Both the position numbers and the translations under genes were made by a program. This document shows positions 1 to 12,144 of a DNA stretch of 64,000 nucleotides, in pieces. This DNA comes from Ischnura elegans (taxonomy: Eukaryota; Arthropoda; Insecta; Odonata; Coenagrionidae). Location of the stretch: NCBI RefSeq assembly GCF_921293095.1, contig NC_060259.1, forward strand, positions 27,411,812 through 27,475,811, given 5' to 3'. A model generated the notes under the pieces. The model saw nothing but the letters and a program-made list of their open reading frames with translations, did not search any database and was not told the DNA's origin. The number at the start of each line of letters is the position of its first letter. Within the stretch, counting starts at the first letter, position 1.

Positions 1-735
1 ATATTTCATAGTATTTCTTTCTAAATTGACTTGCATTTTTAGATTTTTTTAAATTGTATGAAAATCGATTCCATAGTTCATAAGAGGTGACATAGAAAGA
101 CCTAGCATAAATAGATGTTCGATAGTGTGGTATGTAAAGTTCTTCCATGTGGCGTGTTGGACGTTTATTTGTTCTCGCATTATATTGTACATTTTGGTGT
201 AAATATGTGAGAAGTTCTGTCATTATAAACTTATACATAAATGCTGCCTTATAAGGTAAGCGCCTATCTTGTTTATATTGTTTTAACTGATATAGAGTCT
301 TAGAGACCCTATGCTAAATGGATTTTGTGTGTTCATTCCACGATAAGGTTTTATTTAGTGTAACTCCCAAGTTAGTAAAACTACCAGAAAAATCAATTTG
401 GACACCTTTTACAATAATCTTTGGCAGGGCATCAAGTATAATTCTATTAACATAAACATTACTACCAATGATGATACTTTTGGTCTTGCTGGGATTTAGT
501 TGCAGGCAGTCTTCCTGTGACCACTTACATATGTTTCGAATATCACCATTCACCTTATTAATGGCTTCAGTCACATCAGAAGGGTAACAGTCAATGTAGA
601 TGTAAAGATCATCGGCGTACATGTGGTATTTGCATCTTAAGATATAACTTTTGAAAGATTATTGACATAATAGAAAACAGAAGGGGTTGAAGGATTGACC
701 CCTGTGAGTATAGGTATTATACAGCCCCCTCATGA
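1..735 (-). pseudogene. Non-LTR retrotransposon reverse transcriptase relic (3' part)
   Basis: Reading the minus strand from about 735, a broken RT gene runs off the left edge. The catalytic motif YADD is seen at about 620-610 (MYADDLYIY), preceded by a degraded RQG...LFLLY-type motif with an in-frame stop, and followed by a block (LNPSKTK, then LGVTL) typical of the thumb region of Jockey/CR1-like elements. A stop lies at about 314. After it the frame continues to the edge with the C-terminal segment ending FYVTSYELWNRF, also typical of these elements. At least two stops and an internal shortening make it a dead copy. The exact clade is not resolved. Confidence 0.8.
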
Positions 736-1501
736 CGATTGTTGCTTATGATGCCTATGACAGTTTCATTAATAACCCACAGGACTTCAGTTTGGTCTAC
801 CACACATGGGAGATTTGCCATCACAGGAAATTTGGTATGGTAACCCAAATGGTAGCAGATTGAAGGAAGTCAGATCTTACACATGAGCTGGGTAGAACGA
901 GGACCCAGGACGGGTTTGTGGGGTTACTAACCTGAGGGACAGGTCTATAAGCCTCGCTTTTCACCCACACACCTTGGAAGGGGGAGGACAGGGAAGGATG
1001 GGAGGTGCTGCCACGATGAGAGCCCGATGATGCCTCCAGGGAGAGGATAGGAATAGAATGGAAGGGATAGGGAAAAACTCATTTAGATGACGGGGCCCAC
1101 TACTACCAAACAATGCTCTGCTATTTCTACAGAAAGGAAAGATTTCCCAATGAGGAACATGAGCTAGGTATGAGGAGGAGAATATGTAATAGCTGAGAAG
1201 TGGTGACCAGTTTCACATGAGAGAGTGATTTCCTCAACTTATCGATTTTTTGTTACAGATGCTTGAGAAGTGGGTGATGCATCAAGGAAGGAAAAATATT
1301 GGTCCCTTTAATTTTCGAACTCTATTGGAAATATTAAAAGTTGACGCCCATAGCAGTTACAACCTCCATCTTACTTTGGAGTTCATAATCATGTTTAAAC
1401 TAATAATATCCCATAGGTATTCCTGGACCAATTGATTACTTTTAACATTGATTTTGAGATAAAAATCACACAAAAATACTAGGGATAAGTCATCAGGGAA
1501 G
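736..1501. other. Intergenic, nothing recognised
   Basis: No coding frame with codon-like character. Between about 790 and 1090 the sequence is GC-richer and looks like a repeat body, but no termini or protein homology could be recognised. Confidence 0.4.
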
Positions 1502-1509
1502 GGGAGAGG

Positions 1510-1770
1510 CAGGGGTGCCAACTTACAAAAAATATTGGGGGGCACAAACCGAGGATCTTGCCCTGCAAAATTTTGTAAGTAGTGAGTTTTAAGTTTTCAA
1601 AGCATTTTAGAAGAGTCATATGATCAACATTAGAACCCTGATAACTCGATTCTCGATATCTGGACACTCCGGGGAAAATCGAAAAGCCTGACACATTTTT
1701 TTCTTCATACCCATAACGAATTTTTGAGGGGGCTCACGCCCCCTCAAGCCCCATGGAGTCAACGCCACTG
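1510..1770. mobile_element. hAT-type MITE, 261 bp, perfect 8-bp TSD
   Basis: The left end begins CAGGGGTGCCAAC and the right end closes GAGTCAACGCCACTG, an imperfect inverted pair of hAT style (CAG...CTG). The element is flanked by a perfect 8-bp direct repeat GGGAGAGG (1502-1509 and 1771-1778), the hAT hallmark. The interior has no coding capacity and carries a G-rich run near one end and a C-rich run near the other. It is non-autonomous. Confidence 0.85.
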
Positions 1771-1798
1771 GGGAGAGGCATGCACAGATGCCTATGCT

Positions 1799-2611
1799 CA
1801 GGGCTGAGCAGTATTTCAAATACAAGTACATATTTTAAAATATGTACTTGAAATACATTTGTAATTTGCATTTGGTATTTCAAATGAACAACCTGAATGC
1901 ATCTTGTATTTCAAATACAGATTCTCGTATTTTGTACTTCAAATACAGTGTTTTCCCATTCTAAAATAAAAGTTACTTTTGAAGTAGCGGTAACTCCTCT
2001 GTGACATTATGCTTCAGAGATAACTTTTTGAGTAACTGAACAAATGAACTCAGTAGTCAAAGGAATTTGTTCTCAGGCACAAATCTTACCCTTAGGAGTC
2101 ATTCATTACCACTTCCACAGAAGTGGAGCCCCTCTTATTGTTAGAGCAAGCTATTTTATGGCAGACCCTGCTTAATCTGCTGGAATGATCCTATCAACTT
2201 TCTCCCTCACCTCCGCCCACCCCTTCAACTCCTCCTACCTTGCTGAAGAGTGCGTAAAGAGAAGACAGCAGCAGTCTATTCTCTCATTGGGTAATAGTGG
2301 GTTATCCCACTGAAACGTCAGGTAAAATGTTTTGTGAGCGTCCCTTTTCCTGAGAGCCATATTTTAAAATCTAGTTATTTATTTATTCAGGTGTCATCAT
2401 TAGATTCTTTTTCTTCATGTTTGCAACTATCCATAACATGCCAAGGCAAGTTATATTTTTTTAATGGCAATTAGTTTCCATACAATTTTAAAATACTATT
2501 ATGTAGTTTGCTTTCCAAATACCCAAGTCAAAGGTATTCTGTATTTCAAGAACATTTGGAGCAGTATTTTGTATTTCAAATACTCCTCAGCCTGTATTTT
2601 GCCCAGCCCTG
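1799..2611. mobile_element. hAT-type non-autonomous element, 813 bp, perfect 8-bp TSD
   Basis: The ends are CAGGGCTGAGCA... and ...TTTGCCCAGCCCTG, a clear inverted repeat. It is flanked by perfect 8-bp repeats CCTATGCT (1791-1798 and 2612-2619). Both subterminal regions carry many copies of the motif GTATTTCAAATAC (about 1810-1950 and 2530-2585), probable transposase-binding clusters by analogy with other hAT elements. No transposase gene inside. It sits only 20 bp from the hAT MITE to its left. Confidence 0.9.
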
Positions 2612-2976
2612 CCTATGCTCAATGCAATGGCTAATATGCTGTCTATCGAAGGAAATTATTTTGCTTGCAGTAACATCCTGTCATAAAAGGTAAAAAAGCT
2701 GATGAAATTGATTCACCTAAATCTTTTTGTAGTCTCCTTGGTGACAGTGTATCTCATCTTTATAGACCTTTGGTAGCAGTATCTTTCCATTTTCTCTTAG
2801 AAATTAAACATAGGGAAGGACTATAGGAATTTCAGGTAAAAATGTGCTCTCTACTTTACCAAACAAAAACATGCAATGGTAGAACCAATAATTCTAAAAC
2901 ACTGTTAAAAATTAATAAAAAAACATACAATGAGGCATGAATACCTACTGTCGTTATAAGTTGGTTAGTAATTTGA

Positions 2977-3275
2977 CATGCATCTTTTTTTTCAGAAGAC
3001 CAAGATTTTTGATGTAGCGCACTGTCATCAGGTACAGAAGTTTTTTTCAAGTTTAGCCGTAAGCCTAGCTATTGGTTGCATTAGAGAGGAAAGAATATTT
3101 GAGTCTACCAATTTCAAGGAGTAGAATTCTGCATTCTCTGGTTTCATTTCCTGGAATTGGTTTTGCATTTTCAATAAAATGCAGCAACTTAGTGATTGAA
3201 CATGCATCTTTTTTTCAGAAGACCAAGATTTTTGATGTAGCACACTGTCATCAGGCACAGAAGTTTTTTTGAAGC
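2977..3275. repeat. Pair of 75-bp direct repeats, spacing about 222 bp
   Basis: The block beginning ACATGCATCTTTTTTTTCAG at about 2977 recurs at about 3199 with only a few substitutions, ending in AAGTTTTTTT in both. The unit between them is unique. It could be a local tandem duplication of a 222-bp segment whose middle has diverged, or two ends of an unknown element. No coding function is evident. Confidence 0.7.
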
Positions 3276-5650
3276 TGATGATAACATGAAATTCAAAACC
3301 TTGTTACTCTTCAATAAATTCAAGTGGAATTACAAAGTGAATGCATTTTATTCACAATGTAAGGTGTATAATGTTAATACATTTCAGTTTGTGGTTATTA
3401 AAAATTTGAATTTCACAGAGCGAAGATAGAGATTGCATTGTCTATTTTAAGAAATAATTTTGAAAATACAATTTTCTTGAGTGATTTGTATATTCTTGCT
3501 GAAATATCATGGACAGATATTTTGCCCATCTCTGACAGTACTCATGACATCCCTGCAGCATTACTAAAAATTTGGGCAATACTTAATATGAAAGACCAAT
3601 TATTAAAAATAATAACTAAATGCAATGAAAAAGGAATCATACCAGAGGAAGTCCACTCAGAGGAGTACCATCACAATTCCTAAAATAGGAGAGTCAGCCA
3701 ATCGAAACAATTATAATCACTATCCATCTCATCCACGACTTAGATAAGAAAGCCTGGACACTTACGGAAATTTATGTTCATCTTATTGTTTCCCTTGAAG
3801 ATGGCAGAGTCAGTTTGCCCATCATCTACACTCAAATAGCCCCAGCAGTAGAGAAAAACAAGCATGATTAGTTTGTTTTAGAAAGAAACTTATACTAATG
3901 CTGTAATTCCCACAAACTCTTGTACCATCTCTCCCATCTACATTCTGACTTCCATTCAATGCTGCATTATCTTGTGAATATACCAATGCCAAAAAATAAG
4001 ATTAACGTTAAACTGTCCACCACTAAATGTGTAGCTGTCAATAATGGGCACAATAAATTTGATTGTATCATTATTTGAAAGCAAATTTAAGAAACAAGCA
4101 ATAGCATTCCCCTGTTCCTTATCACCATCTTAATTTGATGGGAAACTAAATTAAAACCTATAAAAAAGTCGCCTTCAGATAAGTTTAAATATTCATGTTA
4201 CTCCCGATATTCTGCCTGGAAAGTTCTTTGCAATGAGCTTGTTCACTTGTGTAAAAAAATTTCAACTGCGATAAGAGTTCGAAATATGACTAAACCCATA
4301 TGGGTTCATTCATATTTCGAAAATATATATTTTTCGATCAGTCACCTACTTTTTCAGCTGTTTGTGATGAAAAGCCATAGGTCTTGACCCTTTTGCAGTT
4401 AAGTTGACAACATCGCAAACTCATGCTGAGCAATTCACAGCTTCTCAGCCATGTGTGGGTGGCCATTGTTTACTCTCAAGTGATCCATTTCTTCCCTCAA
4501 AGAAAATAAAGTTTCTCCCTGAACAAGTAAATGAACCAAACCCTAAATGACGAAATTGAAAAACGAGTGTCAACATTGGCATTTTTTATTTTTAAATTAA
4601 GAAAGAAGAGTGAATGAGGAGCATTTTTGGCATACATCTTTCTCATCCATCTACAAAATTCTATAAAATAATTATGATTTGGGTCAGAATGGGCACCTCT
4701 ATTCTAAAGACAAACATGGTACAATGTAGAGGATAGGAGTTTCCGCCCTATTTTGTAAAGACAGAGGTTAATATAGTAATTTTAGGTATGTATGTACTCC
4801 ATTCTTCATTTAGAAAATAAATTGGATTTCTAGGAAAAGTTTGAAATTGCCAATACCTCCAACAAAAAACTTCAATTTAATGACCATGTTTTTGACCACT
4901 CAACATTTCTGTCTTTTACTGTTCCTCAGAGATCCTTTGTAGGCCACTCACCATTATTTTCCCCTCTGCCCAACTTTTTTACCTTGTTTGCCATTTACCA
5001 TGCTTTCATTTTTAGTTGACTTATAAGAACCTGACAGGCTTATTTAGTGTCACATAGAGATCCTTCAGTACCCATTCCAGTACTCCAGAACTTTCTTTTC
5101 CCCTCACAAACTTAGACCTAATGTGCTGGTGCTTTGCTGGTGTTTGGCACCACACAAATGATGGCCACCCATTGAAACCTGGGTTTGAGAGTTTTCAATT
5201 ATAAGTGAGCATCGTTATTAGTGTTTTTTCTTTTAATGTCATACTCATAATAAACTAGATATTTCCTTATCCAAATGTTGACAAGTATCTATGTATAATC
5301 TGTATTTAATTTTGGTAAGATAACAATCACAAGATGGGTTCTGAGAGCAGAGTAGGTTGGAGAAAACCAAAACCAAGGGGAACAAAATTATGCGATTACA
5401 ATGGTACTTATATGCCATATATACTTAAATATTCGTTGTCCATACAAACATCATGAAGTCTAGTTCCAGAAGAGGTATTTGAGTGTCTACTACAATTTTC
5501 TTTTTGTGTCTCTTTTGCCTTTTAGGCAGCTCAGAACTTTCTTGAGGAGGGTTAATAGGAGACAGTACTTAGTCCCTCTCAGGACTTTGATATCCTCACT
5601 GAGGTTCGAAAGAATATTAAAACTAGCACTTCAACCTAGATAATGATAAA
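3276..5650. other. Intergenic, no gene seen
   Basis: AT-rich, stops dense in all frames. The only structure noted is the hairpin at 4276-4319. No RNA gene or protein motif recognised. Confidence 0.5.
4276..4319. repeat. Imperfect 21-bp inverted repeat (hairpin)
   Basis: TTCGAAATATGA...AACCCA is followed after 2 bp by its reverse complement with two mismatches. Short foldback with no flanking repeats that would define it as an element. Confidence 0.6.
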
Positions 5651-5651
5651 C

Positions 5652-6235
5652 CCATGATAGTTCTGTGCATAGCTCTTGTCAGGAGCAGGTTGGAGTACTG
5701 CAGTGTAGTGTGGTCTCCATACAGTAAGAGATGTATTGAAGCTATCGAGAAGGTTCAAAAAAAATTTTTGAGAGCTGTATACGTGAAAGAATATGGGATT
5801 TATCCTGTGATGGATAACCATGTACCATCCAATAAATTGTCACTAATGTACGACTTACAGAGACTTGAAAATAGGAGGCACACGAATGATCTCATGTATT
5901 TATATAAAATTGTGAATTGTGTGAGTGACTCCCAAATGTTAGAGATGATAGACTTTTATGTTCCCAAAGTGTGTTGTAGGAATAATAGACTGTTTCAGAT
6001 AAAGGGAGTTAACACCAAGTATGGTGAAAATTCACCTCTAAGCAGAATGTGCTAGAGGTACAATAGACATTCCAGGGAACTGGACATATTAGGACCAAGG
6101 TCAAAATATATCGACTATGTGAAGGCCTGCTGTAAATAATGGTTTCTTTAATTTTTCTTTAAACTGTAGTAATACTGGGTACATTTATGGTTTGTCCTGT
6201 TATTGATTGTTGGATAAACTAAAATAAATTAATAA
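5652..6235 (+). pseudogene. Non-LTR retrotransposon RT C-terminal fragment and 3' tail
   Basis: An open frame of about 133 codons starting near 5654 encodes the post-catalytic part of a Jockey/CR1-type ORF2: SRLEYCSVVWSP (the LEYCS.VW.P motif), then AIEKVQKKFLRAVY, LQRLENRR and a frame ending near SPLSRMC. After one stop the frame continues to ELDILGPRSKYIDYVK and a terminal stop near 6138. The 3' end is an A/T tail around 6220-6235. It is 5'-truncated, as usual for target-primed insertions, and lacks the catalytic domain. Confidence 0.8.
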
Positions 6236-6494
6236 ATAATTTTTGTAGCAACGAGCTTCAATTTAGGCAGCAGGGGACAAAGAAGATAAATTGATTCCTA
6301 AGGGCAGCTATCTTCTCAGGAGATATTTAATTTCAGATTATCACAATGATTAAACAAGTGAACGATTCCTTTTACGTTTCATCAACATTCATTACATATA
6401 CATAGTATTTAATTATAATAAACGGAACATTAAATCGATGGCATTGCGTATCCCCAACTAGATACCACCTTCACCCAAATACTAAACACTTATT

Positions 6495-6549
6495 GCAAAT
6501 AAATATATACACGTAATGCAAATAAATATATACACGTAATGCAAATAAA
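6495..6549. repeat. Tandem repeat, 23-bp unit, 2.4 copies
   Basis: The unit starting GCAAATAAATATATACACGT is present twice without mismatch (6495-6517, 6518-6540), followed by the first 9 bases of a third copy. Recent slippage-type duplication. Confidence 0.9.
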
Positions 6550-8863
6550 AGAATCCTGAGTAGTCATCACACATACTATCTCTGAAATTATAGACGAAAG
6601 AAATAATTTAAATTTTTGGAGGAATGCGTCACTTTTCTGGCGACGGCGATCTCGCAAATGGACACGGTACACTTTCCGAGCAGAAAATCTATTTCCTCGA
6701 AATCTACGTCATGAAATTCCCATTGGTATTATCATGAACATGCATATTTTTATATGCTCATGGGTATTATATAAATATGCGCAAGACATTCGAAGCGTGG
6801 ATCCACTGTGTAGATATACCTACACATTTATTCATTTAACGAAAATTATCGGAGAATTCAATTTACTACATGATTGCCGACACAAATCAGTCGAAAATAA
6901 ACATATTAGTACATTATATCCACAAAGATTTCATTTATGCGCGCCATATACATATATATATAGCGAAACGTACATAGTAAATTGCCAAAAAAGAGATGGC
7001 GACTTTTACATAACTTCCTATCCGTTTAATTTTTGATAAATAAAAATAGGTCTTCTTCCAAAATATATATGCGCCAAGGAACTAGTAGCTAATGAATATT
7101 AGTTGGTAAAACACGTAGGAGTTACAATAGGCAAAAATGGCGCGGATAATAAAACACTTACCCAGATATATCGGGATCGCCAACGAAAGCAGTGATGAAT
7201 TAAGATGCTCTTACTGCCTCCTTCTAGTTTGGCAGTCACCAAAGAGATTGTCGATGTCTTAACCGTCTTAACACCGGTCTATTTTTTATGCGGTGCTTGG
7301 CCAACCCAAAAGCTATTTCTGACGTTCCGAATGCCTCTCCGATGACGTTTACGCGAAGTCATGCAACAAAAATTCAAGGAACGCAGGAAAAAACTCCTTC
7401 GCAGGGTTCTTTCAAGATCGCCCGCCAAGAATAAATTCTAACTGAAATGGGTAAACAACATCCTCCACACGGAATGCATTGAGGAAAATAAAGAATATGA
7501 GACTGTCAAGAGAAACTCTAATAAGAATAATCTTAGCCTATCAGTCCCTTGTCTTCGAAATATTTATATTTCGAATCTTCGAAGAGCCGGATCCGATACG
7601 CCCGCTGTGCACAACTCAAGTACAAATAGAAGTGGATTAACGTTAAAATTTCGATTGCATCATCACATCTACAAAAGGGCAGTGCAAGGAAAGGAGAATT
7701 ATTATTTTTTAATCACCACGGAATGATGATGCACCTATGATTAGGTAGCAAAGACCACGAATTCGTGACAGCAGATGTGATACGCAAACTGACAATACTG
7801 GACGAAGATGTCGTAGACCCCCAAAGAAAAATTGTCGACATGCAAGGGGGCTTGCAGAAAAGAGTATCATTTTTTCAGAACATCATCTGACCAGGGGAAA
7901 TATATTCCCTGGTCCGACGAGTCGAGCCCAACCCTCATGCGTATAGTCTTCCGAGCACAGAATCGCATTTCATTTGTTGACCTTTATACCTGCATCGTCT
8001 TCTTTGATCATGTACGTACAATTACTCTCGGGCCAAAGTTAAAGTCGGGTCAATATAAATCTAGGCCACTAACTTAGCGCTTTTTACGTTTTCACTTACG
8101 TAGCACATTGTTTATAGCTAGTTTTTTTTAGATCTCCTCGTGAAAAAAGCTTCGATGCAATGCCCTAACAACGCACCTATGTTTAAATGATCGAAGTTCG
8201 GCTCAGCTTAGATTGCAGTGCTACGCCGTGGGTTCTATATACCAAATTTACATGCACGACTCGTGTAGTGTACGACCGTGCGTTCGTGCCTCTGGCCACT
8301 TCCTATATTGCCCCCCCCCCCTCCCCCCCGCGAGTGTACGATCAACCCTTTCGAGGCTGAGAACATATCCAATGTGAATATGCGCCGAAACAGGAGTAAA
8401 CTACATTTAACTATCTGGGGTGGATTAAGGTCGTGGTTTTTGCGAGTCATTATTTTCCACCACGTCTTGGTTGTATGCAATGCCTCAAAGCGATAATGAG
8501 TACTAAATAATTAAAGTCTTAAGCGGCTTTCAGATTATCCCCAACGATCTTCAAATATTGTTTAATGAGCTCATCAAATAATGACTGGTTACCACAATAC
8601 CTATTTTTCCATAATAATGTGGAGTCAGGGCAACCATTGGTGCATCATCATTACCTCTTAATCTGCCAATGATTAAAATGCACATCAATTTCCTGTTACA
8701 ACATTCATCTGAGAAGATTATGGATTCCACAGGAAAGAGCATGAGAAATAACACTAATCTGAGCATCTAGATCTATTTCTGATAAATCACAGTAATAGTA
8801 CCACAATGCCATAGACACACTAATAAAAATACATAAATTGACTGGATAGGTAAGACATAGATA
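6550..8863. other. Intergenic, no supported gene
   Basis: Less AT-rich than its surroundings. A few open frames of 70-100 codons occur (6734-7036, 7832-8077) but none shows a recognisable domain or splice context. A C-rich run lies at about 8311-8328. A short palindrome made of TTCGAA and ATATTT blocks lies near 7555-7580. A promoter or non-coding exon of a gene outside the window cannot be excluded. Confidence 0.4.
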
Positions 8864-8871
8864 CAAATGCA

Positions 8872-9172
8872 CAGGGGTGCAGCTATGAATTAAGGCTAGG
8901 GGGGTTTCAGGCGCAACTAATACTGGGGGTCTGGGTGTATTGCATACCTGCTAGGGTAAGTAGGTGTGCGGGCCCTCTGCCAGAAAAAATGAAGATTAAT
9001 GGTTCAAAATGGTGAGTTTTACGGCCTTCTGAGGGATATTTTATCAATCCTTGCACTATTATATAGGAAATTTTAATCCAATTAAATAAAATAAATTAAA
9101 CTTACAAAATTGTCTGAGCTCTGGGGGGGAGTAGGGGTTTATCCCCCAAAACCCCCCCTTGCTGCACCACTG
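8872..9172 (+). mobile_element. hAT-type MITE, 301 bp (family A, copy 1)
   Basis: The termini are CAGGGGTGCAGC and GCTGCACCACTG, inverted relative to each other. The flanking 8-mers caaatgca and caaacgga (8864-8871, 9173-9180) agree at 6 of 8 positions, so an aged TSD is likely. The same family recurs at 39970-40272 (same orientation, closely alignable throughout) and in part at 55330-55545 (reverse orientation). It has no coding capacity. Confidence 0.8.
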
Positions 9173-9180
9173 CAAACGGA

Positions 9181-9635
9181 AACTGGACAAGGACAACATT
9201 GAGGTAGAAGATGGTAGAGGCCTAAAATTAGAGGATAAAAATGTGGCCTTACCGGGACTCAGAACTTGAGTTGTGGCACCTGATGTTTAACCAGAACACT
9301 TAACGTTTCTCAAGATTTAGGCATGCGAATGGCTAAATGATTGCATGGTTACGTGGCTAGTTCCTCTTTGGCTCAGCACACCCAAAAGCACATTTTCCTG
9401 TCTCTTTCATAATATCAGAGTGAGCATGGATCTATATCATGAAGAACAATCTCCAAGTGTTGGCAGGAAATCTCCACAAGTGTCACTAACTTGGGGTCAC
9501 TTTGGGTCACCAGGAACAATGCAGGTCTTAATGGCTGGGATACAATCTATGGAGAGTTGGGTAGCATTGGTTTAAGGTGAACTGATTAAAAATTAAACAT
9601 AGGCTTTGTTTTACTCTGGCTATATTAACATGGGG
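9181..9635. other. Intergenic, no gene seen
   Basis: Unique-looking sequence between a hAT MITE and the 5' end of an RTE-type element. An open frame at 9345-9575 has no recognisable feature. Confidence 0.4.
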
Positions 9636-10426
9636 TGGGATGCGTCTCTGACAGCCTCTACCACCCAAATGTCAACCTCTCCTGCATGTGGTGTACCCTG
9701 CTTTTGCTAATGAGGCTCTGGCGACTGAGTATCTCCCGGAATAAGGAGACCCCCTCTATCAAGTGCCAACGGTCTCTTAGGAGAGCGGATGAACGGTTAG
9801 AGGTATAGGGCACTCTCTTGTCCTTGGGATGGGAAACCATCCCTAAAGGCAGATGAGCCACTAGATGGCCAATGGAATAGGATGGAGAAGGCAACGGTAA
9901 CCACTTCATTAATGATCCATCTGGATTTCCCTTGAATAGCGCTATGATGCTGACTTCTTCTGTTAAATATTCCGGAGGTAAAATAGCTTCCCAGTTGGAT
10001 CTCCGGGTGAAGCATCAAGAGAGGTTACAACAAAAAAGACAACAAAATTTGAGGATAGGAACGTGGAATGTGAGGACATTGTTACAAAGTGGAAAACCTC
10101 ATAAAGGAGATGGAGATAAACATGATGGATTGGATAGGATTGAGTGAAGTGAGATGGTAGTTACCAGTGATGAAAATACCTTGTTTTATTCAGGGAATCA
10201 ATTAGGGAGAAATGGAGAAAGAATAATTATGAAGCATAGGATAGCCAAGAGTGTACAGAAGATTTCATATATAGATGATAGATTAATAGTGTTAAGGATT
10301 AAAATGCTACCAAAAGATTTAGTTATAGCCCAAGTACATACGCCTACATCAGCATACAGCAATGAAGACATTGAAAGGGTATATGAGGATTTAGAGAGGG
10401 CAATTGAAGAAGAGGCAAACTGCTGT

Positions 10427-10678
10427 CAGTGGCGGATACAGATGGGGGGCGCGCGCCCCCCCCTTGCGGGTCCGCCTGTATTGCCGAACATTGCAAAGCC
10501 ACAATTGTAACTTTTTTATATCATTGGATGGCATTGTCTTTTACATGTTTATAATCACTTTAAATAAATTTTCATATACTTTGCCCGTGACTTGATCTTT
10601 TATTACGATAAAAGTAAAGACAACTCGAGATATGTTGCGCCCCCCCCCCCCCTTGAGTTTTTTCTGTATCCGCCACTG
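10427..10678. mobile_element. hAT-type MITE, 252 bp, perfect 8-bp TSD, inside RTE endonuclease
   Basis: The ends CAGTGGCGGATACAGA and TCTGTATCCGCCACTG are perfect 16-bp inverted repeats. The flanks are identical 8-mers ACTGCTGT (10419-10426, 10679-10686). G-run and C-run subterminal blocks face each other, so single strands could fold. It splits the endonuclease frame between EEEAN and the GDWN block, so it is younger than the retrotransposon. Confidence 0.95.
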
Positions 10679-11476
10679 ACTGCTGTACGATAATAATGGG
10701 AGATTGGAATGCTGTGGTCGGATAAGGTAGGGAAGGGAGAGAAGTGGGAAACTTTGGACTGGGGAAAAGGAACGAAAGAGGGGAGAAATTAATAGTTCTT
10801 TGCAGAAAGAATAAGTTAGTCATAGCTAATACCTTTTTTGAAAAACATAAAGAAGATACACATGGATATCGCTAGTAAATAAATGGCATTATCAAATTGA
10901 CTATATACTAGTGGAGGAAAGACATAAGAATGCGGTGAAGAAAGTAAAAGGCTTACCAGGAGCAGATATTAATAGAGATTATGTACTTATGATGGAAGTA
11001 AGAGTAAGATTAAAGAAATTGGGAGAAGCAGGAAGGGTTAAGAAGTGGAATATGGAAAGGGTGAAAGAAATACAGGAAACTATAGGTAGTAAGTTTTCAC
11101 AAGCAATAACAGAAGGAAAAGTCCAGGATGAAAACAGCGCTGTGATATGGGAAAGAATAAAGAATGGTATGTTTAAAACAGCCATAGAAGAAGTAGGATA
11201 TTATGAAGGAAGTAGACCAAAGAAACCATGGGTGACAGAAGGAATGTTATCTAAAATGAAAGAGAGGAGGACATATAAGAATAAGACCGGAGAGTATGCT
11301 TGTGCTATGTACAGAAAATTAAACAATGAGCTGTAAAGGGAAACACAGAAGGCGAAGGAGAAATGGTTATCGAGCGAATGTGAAGTTTTGGAAGAATTAG
11401 AGAGAAAAGGCCAATATGATTTAATGTATAAGAAGGTAAAGGATATTACATGGGAGGGAAAGAGAGGAAAAGCAAG

Positions 11477-12144
11477 AATAGGGTGGTTTCCTATTATTTT
11501 TTTATTGCTTTAATCGAAAGATTATTACTCCTGGAGTACGTATTTCACGCTTTTAGATTTTTAAATGACAACATCTATTTTTCGCGATTAAATGAAAAGT
11601 GAAAATTTTCAAGCGCGCGAAAACGCGACGCTTAAGTATGAATGCCGGATAATATCTCCGTACGTCGTATTTCTGGTTCCCCTCCCGCCCGGTGAGGCGA
11701 CCTTGAGGCGAGGCTTAGCGCTGATACGTCGCAGGATGCTAGCGGATAGCTGAGTACCTTGCTGGATGGTAGCGCTTGGCTTAAAAAAGGTTTATTAACA
11801 CCTTATCAAACGAAGAAAACTTTCCGAACTTAGCCAGTTTTAATAGGTGATTATTAAGACATGTTTCCCTGAGCTCTGTGCCTCATGCATGCATTGGTAA
11901 CCTCAGACGATGTATAACTCCTATCCTCTCGTGTAGAAACTAGGTCCCTGTGACGTCATGCGGAGTGGAATCGCATGGGCGCCAATCTGGCCTTTTTCAA
12001 ATGAGGATAAAATTTGACCCTTGCCATTCCTCTAAACCGGTATTTCAAAAACCAAATAATTTGTGTATTACGAATACACCAATGGTGGGTAACGAATCGC
12101 AATCAATGCCTTTCGTTTTCTTTGATGAAGGAAACTACCCTATT
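11477..12144 (+). mobile_element. Non-autonomous TIR element (family B, copy 1), 668 bp
   Basis: The ends are AATAGGGTGGTTTCC and GGAAACTACCCTATT, inverted 15-bp termini with one mismatch. No transposase inside. Two more copies of the same sequence are at 15758-18636 (split by an insertion) and 60877-61524 (reverse). This copy lies inside the RTE at 9636-13815, separating the KARI and REVEDKEGK segments of one protein. A 2-bp AG on each side could be the target duplication, but the other two copies do not confirm it, so the superfamily is left open. Confidence 0.85.

Noticed and set aside
8278-8496. Pro-rich open frame across the C run
   Set aside because: Produced by the homopolymer C tract; both strands are open there by composition.
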